Assembly: GCF_014203555.1 (NCBI RefSeq)
Contig: NZ_JACHJH010000007.1
Location: 1 to 64,000 of the forward strand
DNA length: 64,000 bases
DNA from: Streptomyces olivoverticillatus
GTDB taxonomy: Bacteria; Actinomycetota; Actinomycetes; Streptomycetales; Streptomycetaceae
Direction of reading: 5' to 3'
Part shown: positions 17,459 through 27,101 of the stretch, piece by piece
How the letters are laid out: every line of letters begins with the position of its first letter
How positions within the stretch are numbered: position 1 is the first letter of the stretch
The notes under the pieces: model-generated
The model's database searches: none
The model's input: only the letters and a program-made list of their open reading frames with translations
Told to the model about the DNA's origin: nothing
Program-made: the position numbers and the translations under genes

Positions 17459-18403
17459 ATGGGAGCGGGGCACGATCACGGTCACTCGCACGGGGGACCC
17501 CCGCCCACGGGCGGCACCGCGGCCGCCGCCTACAAGGGGCGGCTGCGGATCGCGCTGGGCATCACGCTGACGGTGCTCCTCGCGGAGATCGTCGGCAGCG
17601 TGCTGACGGGTTCGCTGGCGCTGCTCGCGGACGCCGGGCACATGGCGACCGACGCGGTGGGGGTGTCGATGGCGCTGGTGGCCATCCACTTCGCCAACCG
17701 GCCGTTCAGCGGCCGGCGCACCTACGGCTACGCCCGTGCGGAGATCCTGGCGGCGCTGCTGAACTGTCTGCTGCTGCTGGGCGTGGGCGGTTTCATCCTC
17801 GTCGAGGCCGTCCGGCGGCTGGCCAGCCCGACCGAGGTGCCCGGCGGCACGACGGTCGTCTTCGGCATGGTGGGCGTCGTCGCCAACCTGATCTCCCTGT
17901 GCCTGCTGATGCGCGGGCAGAAGGAGAGCCTCAACGTCCGCGGGGCGTTCCTGGAGGTCCTCTCGGACGCCCTGGGGTCGCTGGCCGTGGTGCTGTCGGC
18001 CCTGGTCATCATGGCCACGGGCTGGACGCAGGCGGACCCCATCGCCTCGCTGCTGATCGGGCTGATGATCGTGCCGCGTTCGGTGAAGCTGCTGCGCGAG
18101 GCGCTGGACGTGCTGCTGGAGGCGGCGCCCAAGGACGTCGACATGGACGACGTGCGGGCGCACATCATGGCGCTGCCGGGCGTCGAGGACCTGCACGACC
18201 TCCACGTGTGGACGATCACATCGGGCATGCCCGTGCTGTCGGCGCACGTGGTGGTGGACCCGGCGGCACTGGACTCGGCGGGACACGAGAAGATACTGCA
18301 CGATCTGCAGGGCTGCCTGGGCGAACACTTCGCGGTGGAGCACTGCACCTTCCAGCTGGAGCCCAGCGGGCACGCCGCGCACGAGGCGAGGCTCTGCCAC
18401 TGA
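17459..18403 (+). CDS. Cation diffusion facilitator (Zn/Co/Cd efflux)
   Basis: A 314-residue membrane antiporter that exports divalent metal in exchange for protons. A His-rich N-terminus (GHDHGHSHGG) precedes six hydrophobic segments. The TM2 metal site is intact as ADAGHMATDA (HX3D). In TM5 the usual HX3D appears as EVLSDALGS, with Glu in place of His, a variant that may shift metal preference away from strict Zn. The C-terminal cytoplasmic domain (GVEDLHDLHVWTITSG) is normal. GGGAGG lies upstream of the ATG. A short inverted repeat (17409-17426, GGCCGGC/GCCGGCC) is in the leader. Single-gene unit. Confidence 0.93.
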   Translation: MGAGHDHGHSHGGPPPTGGTAAAAYKGRLRIALGITLTVLLAEIVGSVLTGSLALLADAGHMATDAVGVSMALVAIHFANRPFSGRRTYGYARAEILAALLNCLLLLGVGGFILVEAVRRLASPTEVPGGTTVVFGMVGVVANLISLCLLMRGQKESLNVRGAFLEVLSDALGSLAVVLSALVIMATGWTQADPIASLLIGLMIVPRSVKLLREALDVLLEAAPKDVDMDDVRAHIMALPGVEDLHDLHVWTITSGMPVLSAHVVVDPAALDSAGHEKILHDLQGCLGEHFAVEHCTFQLEPSGHAAHEARLCH

Positions 18404-18473
18404 GGCAACTGGCCCTGGGGCCGGTGTCCGGTACGGCAGACTTGGTGCCGAAGACCGACAACGAGGATGGTCA

Positions 18474-19082
18474 ATGCCGATGACATCAGCCAAGGGCCGC
18501 TCCGCCGACTCCGCCGCGGCCGACTCCGGCGACGCCGCTGAACCGATCATGCTGGAGCTGGTCGACGAGAACGGCAGAACCATCGGTACGGCCGAGAAGC
18601 TCTCCGCGCACATCGCCCCCGGACAGCTGCACCGCGCCTTCTCGGTCTTCCTCTTCGACGACGAGGGCCGGCTGCTGCTGCAGCGCCGGGCGCTGGGGAA
18701 GTACCACTCCCCCGGCGTGTGGTCGAACACCTGCTGCGGCCACCCCTACCCGGACGAGCCGCCGTTCGTGGCGGCCGCCCGGCGCACCGGCGAGGAGCTG
18801 GGCGTGGCGCCCGCGCTGATGCGCGAGGCGGGGACCGTCCGCTACAACCACCCCGACCCGGCCTCGGGCCTGGTGGAGCAGGAGTACAACCACCTCTTCG
18901 TGGGCACCGTGCGCGCCAGGCCGGAGCCGGACCCGGAGGAGATCGCGGAGACGGCGTTCGTCACCCCCGCCGAGCTCGACGCGCTGCGCAAGCAGGGCAC
19001 CTTCTCCGCGTGGTTCATGACAGTGCTGGACGCCGCGCGGCCCGCGATCCGCGAGGTCACCGGGGCCGGGGCGGGCTGGTGA
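18474..19082 (+). CDS. idi: Isopentenyl-diphosphate delta-isomerase, type I
   Basis: Type I Idi is a Nudix-fold Mg/Zn enzyme that interconverts IPP and DMAPP. The 202-residue protein has the catalytic Cys in SNTCCGHP, the Nudix-like AAARRTGEELGV, and the catalytic Glu in VEQEYNHLF. The first 20 or so residues are low-complexity and Ala-rich. GAGGA lies 6 nt before the ATG at 18474; a second ATG two codons later is possible. The gene supports isoprenoid supply for the hopanoid genes 10 kb away. Its 3' end overlaps the convergent ATPase gene by 26 nt. Confidence 0.95.
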   Translation: MPMTSAKGRSADSAAADSGDAAEPIMLELVDENGRTIGTAEKLSAHIAPGQLHRAFSVFLFDDEGRLLLQRRALGKYHSPGVWSNTCCGHPYPDEPPFVAAARRTGEELGVAPALMREAGTVRYNHPDPASGLVEQEYNHLFVGTVRARPEPDPEEIAETAFVTPAELDALRKQGTFSAWFMTVLDAARPAIREVTGAGAGW

Positions 19083-19578
19083 CGGACGGCGGCAGCGGCA
19101 GGGCGGCCCAGACCACCTTGCCGCCGCTCGCGGTGCGCTCCACGTCGTAGCGGCCGCCGGCCTCGGCCACGATGGCCTGCACCAGCAGCAGGCCGCGGCC
19201 GCCGGTGCGCGGTTCCTCGCCGGCGTGCACCCGCACCGGCCTGGGCCGACAGGGATGGTCGTCCTCGACGGCGACCTTGACCCAGGACGGGCCGATGGAG
19301 ACCTCCACGGCCAGCTCGGGCGAGAGCAGCGCCGCGTGCTGCACGGCGTTGGTGACGAGCTCGGAGACGATCAGCAGCAGTCCGTGGAGCGCGTCGTCGT
19401 GGAGCGGCACCCTGCGGCGCCGGATCAGATCGCGGACGGCCTGCCTGGCCCCCGGGACGGAGCGGTCGAGCGCGGGGGCGGTGTACCGCCAGGTGGCTGC
19501 GCACTCACCGGGCCCGGCGGTTTCGGGGGGCGGGGGCGTCCGTCCCGGGCCGGGCGGGACGCCCCCGGGGATCTCCAT
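19057..19578 (-). CDS. ATP-binding anti-sigma-factor-like protein (HATPase_c, RsbW type)
   Basis: A 173-residue GHKL ATPase-domain protein of the large Streptomyces family related to RsbW/SpoIIAB serine kinases. Visible boxes are LLLIVSELVTNAVQH (N box, Mg-binding Asn), VEDDHPCRPRPV (G1 region) and GGRGLLLVQAIV (G2). The N-terminal 30 residues are Pro/Gly-rich. I use ATG 19578; frames reaching 19710 contain many A/T-ending codons and look untranslated. Its 3' end overlaps idi by 26 nt in convergent orientation. The partner sigma or anti-anti-sigma factor is not encoded nearby. Confidence 0.88.
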   Translation of the reverse strand: MEIPGGVPPGPGRTPPPPETAGPGECAATWRYTAPALDRSVPGARQAVRDLIRRRRVPLHDDALHGLLLIVSELVTNAVQHAALLSPELAVEVSIGPSWVKVAVEDDHPCRPRPVRVHAGEEPRTGGRGLLLVQAIVAEAGGRYDVERTASGGKVVWAALPLPPSVTSPPRPR

Positions 19579-19757
19579 GTCCGATACCAACCCCTCACCG
19601 TGGCTCGACCGCACAGGTCGAGTGTTGGGAAACGCGGGGTCCGCGCGGGGAGCTGATCGGAAGTAGCCGTCTATCGACGCGTTTTGACCGGGTGCGTATG
19701 CCACGGTCACACCCGCGACTGATCCTGGCTGGCAGTTCCTCGTTCAATGAACACGGA

Positions 19758-19763
19758 TAGCAT
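19758..19763 (+). promoter_or_regulatory. Probable -10 of a leaderless enoyl-CoA hydratase transcript
   Basis: TAGCAT lies exactly 7 nt before the ATG at 19771. This placement argues that the real start is 19771 and not the ATG at 19747, which would put the -10 inside the gene. No Shine-Dalgarno site precedes either start. Confidence 0.45.
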
Positions 19764-19770
19764 CCGGCTC

Positions 19771-20574
19771 ATGGAGCCCGCACGTGATCTGCCCGCATCC
19801 GGAACGCCCGCGCTGCACCTGGACGTCTCCGGCGCCACGGCGACCGTCCGGATCGCCCATCCCGCCAAGCGCAACGCCATGACCCCGGACATGTGGCGGG
19901 CGCTGCCGGGCCTGCTGGAGCGCTGCGCCGCCGACCCGGCCGTCCGGGTGCTGGTGCTCACCGGCGAGGGCAACACCTTCTGCGCGGGCGCGGACATCTC
20001 CGGCCTGGCCGACGGCGACGGCTCCGCTTCCCATGCCGCCCGGGACCTGGCGGTCGCGGCCGAGGAGGCGCTCGCCGCCTTCCCCAAGCCGACCATCGCG
20101 GCCGTGCGCGGCTACTGCGTGGGCGGCGGCTGCCAGCTGGCGGCCGCCTGCGATCTGCGGTTCGCCGCCGAAGGCGCGTCGTTCGGCATCACTCCGGCCC
20201 GGCTGGGCATCGTCTACGCCGCCTCCTCCACCCGGCGGCTGACGGAGCTGGTGGGCCCGGCGACCGCCAAGTACCTGCTCTTCTCCGCCGAGCTCATCGA
20301 CGCCGAACGGGCGCTGCGCACGGGCCTGGTGGACGAGGTGTGGCCCGCGGACGCGCTGGAGAAGCGGGTGGCGGAGTTCGCCCGGCTGCTGGCCTCGCGC
20401 TCGCAGCTCACCCAGGCCGCCGCGAAGGAGTTCGCCGCCGGGCCGGTGGCCGAGGACCGCGTCGCGTACTGGGCGGAGCAGGCACGCGGCAGCGGCGACA
20501 CCGCCGAGGGGGTCGCCGCTTTCCTGGAGCGCCGGGCGCCGCGCTTCGCGTGGACGGCCGGCGGGCGCGGCTAG
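19771..20574 (+). CDS. Enoyl-CoA hydratase/isomerase family protein
   Basis: A crotonase-fold enzyme of 267 residues acting on acyl-CoA thioesters. The HPAKRNAMT N-terminal strand, the oxyanion-hole segments NTFCAGADISGL and GYCVGGGCQLAAACDLRFA, and the ARLGIVYAASSTRRLTELVG region are visible. The second catalytic Glu of classical hydratases (in the GCELA-type stretch) is Gln here (GGGCQLA), and the position after TPARLG is not Glu, so the protein may be an isomerase or other crotonase activity. The start is set by a leaderless-type promoter; ATG 19747 is an alternative. The stop shares a CTAG palindrome with the convergent gene. Confidence 0.88.
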   Translation: MEPARDLPASGTPALHLDVSGATATVRIAHPAKRNAMTPDMWRALPGLLERCAADPAVRVLVLTGEGNTFCAGADISGLADGDGSASHAARDLAVAAEEALAAFPKPTIAAVRGYCVGGGCQLAAACDLRFAAEGASFGITPARLGIVYAASSTRRLTELVGPATAKYLLFSAELIDAERALRTGLVDEVWPADALEKRVAEFARLLASRSQLTQAAAKEFAAGPVAEDRVAYWAEQARGSGDTAEGVAAFLERRAPRFAWTAGGRG

Positions 20575-21200
20575 GCCACGCCGCGCCTCTCCCGCCACTC
20601 GGCGACCAGGTCGGCGGGGGCTTTCTCGGGCGAGCCCGCGTCGTAGGGCGGCTGCGGGTCGTACTCGATGAGCAGCTGCACCGACTGTGCCGCCCGGTCG
20701 CCCGCCGCCCGGCCCACCAGCGTCAGGCCCATGTCGATGCCGGAGGACACCCCGGCGGCCGTGACGTACTTGCCGTCGGTGACGACCCGCTCCCCCGTCA
20801 CCTCGGCGCCGTAGGAGGCGAGGTGGTTCATCGCCAGCCAGTGCGTGGTGGCCCGGCGCCCCTTGAGCAGCCCGGCCGCGCCCAGGATCAGCGAGCCGGT
20901 GCACACCGACGTCGTCCAGGTGGTGGTCCGGTCCACCGCCCGCACCCACTCCAGCACCGGCTCGTGGGCGAGCGGCAGGTTTCCGGTGGGGCCGCCGGGC
21001 ACGACGAGGACGTCGGGGCGCGTCACGTCGTCGAAGGAGGCCTCGGCGACGAGCGTGAGGCTGCCGAGCTCGTTGGAGTGCGGGCCGGGCCGCTCGGCGA
21101 CGAAGACGGTCTCGGCGCCGGGTATCCGGCTGAGCGTTTCATAGGGGCCGACGGCGTCCAGGGTGGTGAAGCCGGGATAGAGGAGGATGGCGATCTGCAT
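20571..21200 (-). CDS. DJ-1/PfpI family protein
   Basis: A 209-residue class I glutamine-amidotransferase-like protein. The nucleophile elbow Cys is in TSVCTGSLILGAAGLL, the conserved early acid in LYPGFTTLDAVGPYETL, and VVPGGPTGNL forms the oxyanion region. Members act as isonitrile hydratases, glyoxalases, proteases or chaperones; this one resembles the isonitrile-hydratase (InhA) subgroup, but the substrate is not shown. It follows the GlxA regulator by 32 bp in the same direction and shares its fold, so the regulator probably controls it. AGGAAG precedes the ATG. Confidence 0.88.
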   Translation of the reverse strand: MQIAILLYPGFTTLDAVGPYETLSRIPGAETVFVAERPGPHSNELGSLTLVAEASFDDVTRPDVLVVPGGPTGNLPLAHEPVLEWVRAVDRTTTWTTSVCTGSLILGAAGLLKGRRATTHWLAMNHLASYGAEVTGERVVTDGKYVTAAGVSSGIDMGLTLVGRAAGDRAAQSVQLLIEYDPQPPYDAGSPEKAPADLVAEWRERRGVA

Positions 21201-21232
21201 GGGGTTTCTTCCTGTGGAGGTCTGATGCGGGG

Positions 21233-22222
21233 TCAGGCGTAGACGGGCTGTGCGGGTGCCTCCGGCCGGAAGCGGCGGCGGTATTCGGCCGGCGCCGTGC
21301 CCAGGGCACGGACGAAGGCGCGGCGCATGGCCTCGGGCGTGCCGTAGCCGCAGGCGCGGGAGACCTCCTCCACGCCGTCCGTGGTGTCCTCCAGCCTGCG
21401 GCGGGCCGCTTCCAGCCGCACTCGCTCGACGTAGCGGCCGGGCGGCATGCCGACCTCGGCGTGGAAGGCGCGGGCGAAGTGCCGGGCCGAGAGGTTGGCG
21501 CGCGTGGCGAGCGCCTCGACCGACAGGTCCGCGCCGGGGTGGGCGACGATCCAGTGCTGGACCTCGCGCAGCGTGGGGCGCTCGGCGGTCTGCGCGGCGA
21601 GCTGGGTGCTGAACTGCCGCTGGTTGCCGGGGCGGCGCAGGAACACCACCAGGCGCCGGGCGATGGCGAGCGCGGCCTCGCGGCCGAGGTCCTCCTCCAC
21701 CAGGGCGAGCGCGAGGTCGATGCCCGCGGTGACCCCGGCCGAGGTGGCGATCCGGCCGTCCCGCACGAAGATGGGTTCGGGGTCCACCCGCAGCGCGGGA
21801 TACCGCTCGGCGAGGGCCTCGCCGTACGCCCAGTGGGTGGTGACGCGGCAGCCGTCGAGCAGGCCGGCCGCGGCGAGCGGGAAGGTGCCGGTGCACACGG
21901 AGACCAGCCGCCCGGCGCGGGGCCCCTGTTCGCGCAGCCAGGCCGTGAGCCGGGGATCGGGCTCGCCGGTGCAGTTGCCGCCGGGCATCAGGAGGACGTC
22001 GGGCGTCGGGCAGTCCGCGAGCGCCGCGTCGGGCATCAGGCACAGGCCGCTGCTGGTGCGGACCGGGCCGCCGTCGACGGTCGCGGTGCGCACCCGGTAG
22101 GCGTCCGGGCGCCGGAACTTGGCGGCTTTGGCGAACACCTCGAGGGGGCCGGTGACGTCGAGGCTCTGGACGCCCTCGAAGAGGACGATCAGCACGGTGC
22201 GACTGGGTGTCATGACGACCAT
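21233..22222 (-). CDS. GlxA-type AraC family transcriptional regulator with DJ-1-like sensor domain
   Basis: A 329-residue regulator with an N-terminal DJ-1/PfpI-like domain (SLDVTGPLEVFA, SVCTGTFPLAAAGLLDG) and a C-terminal AraC double helix-turn-helix (about 230-320: LSVEALATRANLSARHFARA, then GVEEVSRACGYGTPEAMRRAF). The DJ-1-like part likely senses a small molecule. It precedes the DJ-1 protein gene and probably regulates it and itself. Start at 22222 or three codons later at 22213; no ribosome binding site decides between them. Ligand unknown. Confidence 0.9.
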   Translation of the reverse strand: MVVMTPSRTVLIVLFEGVQSLDVTGPLEVFAKAAKFRRPDAYRVRTATVDGGPVRTSSGLCLMPDAALADCPTPDVLLMPGGNCTGEPDPRLTAWLREQGPRAGRLVSVCTGTFPLAAAGLLDGCRVTTHWAYGEALAERYPALRVDPEPIFVRDGRIATSAGVTAGIDLALALVEEDLGREAALAIARRLVVFLRRPGNQRQFSTQLAAQTAERPTLREVQHWIVAHPGADLSVEALATRANLSARHFARAFHAEVGMPPGRYVERVRLEAARRRLEDTTDGVEEVSRACGYGTPEAMRRAFVRALGTAPAEYRRRFRPEAPAQPVYA

Positions 22223-22324
22223 GCTGGGGGCGGCCGCCTCATGACTGCAATGACGAAAACCCCACCTATCCTGCCATGATCTCGGTTACACCGCCGGGGC
22301 CTTCCGGCAGTACCAACCAGTAGG

Positions 22325-22330
22325 TAGCGT
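22325..22330 (+). promoter_or_regulatory. Probable -10 of a leaderless SCO6745-family transcript
   Basis: TAGCGT stands 7 nt before the ATG at 22338 and there is no Shine-Dalgarno site, the same arrangement as several other plus-strand genes here. Confidence 0.45.
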
Positions 22331-22337
22331 ACGGAAC

Positions 22338-23195
22338 ATGACCACTCTGCCCGAGGGCGCGGGACGCCGCTGTCACGCCGTCGTCAACCCCCTCCACTCG
22401 ACGATCTACTTCTCCCCCGACACCGCCCGGGAGCTGAACGCACTGGGAATCGAGGACCGCAGAGCCGCCTATCTGGCGGGGCGCTCGGCCGCGATGGGCC
22501 GGGTCGGCGCGGGCGTCGTCACGGCGACGTTCCACAGCTTCAACCACGAGATGGTGGCCCGGCACATCCCGGCCGTGTGGGAGACCGCCTCGCCGGAGCA
22601 GGTCCTCGACGCCCGGCTGCGGGCCGCCGATGCCACGCTGCGGCGGCTGCTGGGCGAAGAGGCGATCGCCTCCAAGGAGATGGCCGAGGCGGCGCAGCTC
22701 GCGCTGCGGGCGGCCGAGGCCTGCGAGCGCGCGGTCCGCCCGCTCTACTCCGCCCACGCCGACCTGCCCGTACCAAAGGCCCCGCACCTGGCGCTGTGGC
22801 ACGCCGCCACGCTGCTGCGCGAGCACCGCGGCGACGGCCACCTGATGGCCCTCACCCGCTCCGGGCTCGACCCGGTGGAGGCGATAGTCAGCCACTCCGT
22901 CACCGGTCGCGGTATGTCGGTGAAGTGGCTGCTGACCACGCGCGGCTGGAGCGAGGAGCAGCTGACCGCGGCCGGGGACCGGCTGCGCGAGCGCGGCCTG
23001 CTGAGCGCGGACGGGCGGCTGACCGAGGCCGGCATCACGCTGCGCGAGGAGCTGGAGGACGAGACGGACCTGCTGGACGCCGCCCCCTACGAGCACCTGG
23101 GCGCGGCCGGCACCGAGCGCCTGACCGAGCTGGCGACGGCCTTCACGCAGACCGCGGTGGACGCGGGCGCGTACCCGGCCGATCTGCGCGGCTGA
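22338..23195 (+). CDS. SCO6745 family protein of unknown function
   Basis: A 285-residue predicted cytoplasmic protein typical of Streptomyces. Recognised by the N-terminus CHAVVNPLHSTIYFSPDTAREL and the compact mid-region SHSVTGRGMSVKWLLTTRGWSEE, which together match my memory of the SCO6745 family. The C-terminal third (about 175-260) reads like a winged-helix domain, with LTAAGDRLRERGLLSADGRLTEAG resembling a MarR-type recognition and wing segment. The family may therefore bind DNA or be a domain-swapped relative. The transcript appears leaderless. It is followed by tex. Exact role unknown. Confidence 0.85.
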   Translation: MTTLPEGAGRRCHAVVNPLHSTIYFSPDTARELNALGIEDRRAAYLAGRSAAMGRVGAGVVTATFHSFNHEMVARHIPAVWETASPEQVLDARLRAADATLRRLLGEEAIASKEMAEAAQLALRAAEACERAVRPLYSAHADLPVPKAPHLALWHAATLLREHRGDGHLMALTRSGLDPVEAIVSHSVTGRGMSVKWLLTTRGWSEEQLTAAGDRLRERGLLSADGRLTEAGITLREELEDETDLLDAAPYEHLGAAGTERLTELATAFTQTAVDAGAYPADLRG

Positions 23196-23253
23196 CGCGC
23201 CTTCGGGCGTTCCGGCACCGTCACGGGCACCTGACACAATGCGGAGGGTGAAC

Positions 23254-25590
<2,337 letters not shown>

Positions 25591-25601
25591 ACCGCGCGGT
25601 G

Positions 25602-25649
25602 TCATCGAGCGCCGGGCGGGCTGAATCCAGCCCGCCCGGCGCTCGATGA
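25602..25649. terminator. Perfect 22-bp hairpin between convergent tex and M1 peptidase genes
   Basis: Arms at 25602-25623 and 25628-25649 are perfectly complementary around a 4-nt loop (AATC); the core is ATCGAGCGCC/GGCGCTCGAT. It lies 11 bp after the tex stop and 14 bp before the end of the opposing gene, so it can end transcripts from both sides. Confidence 0.9.
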
Positions 25650-25663
25650 TTGCGCTGTCGGCG

Positions 25664-27088
25664 TCAGATGTCGGCCTCGCGAGCCGGGAGATCCGGCAGG
25701 CTCTTCTCGAAGAGCCACGGGTGCAGCAGGGTGCCCACCGCCCGGCCCGTCGTGCGCTCCGCGTGGCGGAGGAAGGCCTCCGTGGTGACGTTGCCGCCCT
25801 TGTTCGCGGCGTGCCAGGTGCGCAGGAGCGAGAAGAAGGCCCCGTCGCCGAGGGCCAGCCGCAGCGCGTGCAGCGTGCACGCGCCCCGGACGTAGACGCG
25901 GTCGTCGAAGAGGTGGCGGCGGCCCGGGTCGGCGATGCGCAAGTTCTGCTTGCGGCGGGAGAGGTCCCGCCAGGACTGCCGGGCGATCGTGTCGGCGTCG
26001 TCCTCGCCGATGTGCTCGGACCACAGCCACTCGGCGTAGGTGGCGAAGCCCTCGTTGAGCCAGATGTGCTGCCAGTCCTCCAGGCTGACGCTGTTGCCGT
26101 ACCACTGGTGGGCGATCTCGTGCGCCACCAGCGTCTCCGCACCGCGCTGCCCGTCGATGTGGTTGCGGCCGAAGACGGAGAGCGTCTGGTTCTCCACCGG
26201 CGCCGCCAGCTCCGCGTCGACGACGACCGCGCCGTAGGACTCGAACGGGTACGGCCCGAACAGCCCGGTGAACGCCTTGAGCATCTCCGGCTGGCGCGCC
26301 AGGTCGTGCCGGGCGGCCTCGGCGATCCGGGCCGGATAGGCGTTGCGCACAGGAACGGGCGAGCCGTCCCCGTGCGCGTGCGCGAAGCGCCCGGTGTAGA
26401 CCGCGGCCAGATACGTGGCCATGGGCCCCGGGTGGTGGTACGTCCAGCGCACCGACCCGTCGTCGAGCTCCTCGCGGTGCTGCAGGGTGCCGTTGGCGAG
26501 CGCGTGCCGGCCGTCGGGCACCGTCACGGCGAAGGTGTAGGCGGCCTTGTCGTCCGGGCGGTCGTTGCAGGGGAACCACGAGGGGGCGCCCAGCGGTTGC
26601 GAGGCGACGAGCGTGCCGTCGTGCTCGTCGCCGGTGAGGTCCCAGCCGATGGACCCGAAGGGGGTGCGCACCGGTCCGGGGCTGCCGCCGTAGCCGATGT
26701 CGAGGACGAACGGCCGGCCGGCGGCGAGCGGCCGCCCGGCGGTGAGCAGCAGCTTGCCGTCCTTGCGGTGGAAGGCCACGGGCTCGCCGTCGATCTGCGC
26801 GGTGTGCACCTTCAGCCGCGCGAGGTCGAGTTCGACCCGGTCGGTGTGCTCGTTGGCGACCGCCCGGATCCGGGCGTGGCCGTCCAGCGTGCCCTCCTCG
26901 GGGTCGTAGTCCAGCCGCAGGTCGTAGGCGAGGGTGCGGTGGCCGTACGAGCCGTGCCGGGGGAAGTAGCGCCGGGCGTCGTCCGCGAGCGGCCGGGCCG
27001 CGTCCGCGGTGGCCGCGGCGAGCGGGAGCGCCGCCGCGGCCGTGAGCAGGGCGCGGCGGCTGCACTGGAGGCGTGAGCGGAACGTCAT
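25664..27088 (-). CDS. M1 family zinc aminopeptidase, probable epsilon-poly-lysine-degrading enzyme (PldII-like)
   Basis: A 474-residue exported metallopeptidase. The N-terminus MTFRSRLQCSRRALLTAAAA with PLAAA looks like a signal with a twin-arginine-like SRRALL motif. The zinc site HEIAHQWYGNS plus the distal Glu in NEGFATYAEWLW gives HEX2HX18E. The substrate-recognition GXMEN motif is degenerate (APVEN). The gene begins 14 bp after the Pls synthetase stop, so they are co-transcribed. In epsilon-poly-lysine producers an M1-type polymer-degrading enzyme (PldII) is reported directly downstream of pls, and this matches in position and family. Substrate inferred from context. Confidence 0.88.
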   Translation of the reverse strand: MTFRSRLQCSRRALLTAAAALPLAAATADAARPLADDARRYFPRHGSYGHRTLAYDLRLDYDPEEGTLDGHARIRAVANEHTDRVELDLARLKVHTAQIDGEPVAFHRKDGKLLLTAGRPLAAGRPFVLDIGYGGSPGPVRTPFGSIGWDLTGDEHDGTLVASQPLGAPSWFPCNDRPDDKAAYTFAVTVPDGRHALANGTLQHREELDDGSVRWTYHHPGPMATYLAAVYTGRFAHAHGDGSPVPVRNAYPARIAEAARHDLARQPEMLKAFTGLFGPYPFESYGAVVVDAELAAPVENQTLSVFGRNHIDGQRGAETLVAHEIAHQWYGNSVSLEDWQHIWLNEGFATYAEWLWSEHIGEDDADTIARQSWRDLSRRKQNLRIADPGRRHLFDDRVYVRGACTLHALRLALGDGAFFSLLRTWHAANKGGNVTTEAFLRHAERTTGRAVGTLLHPWLFEKSLPDLPAREADI

Positions 27089-27101
27089 GCCGCGTCGCCC
27101 C

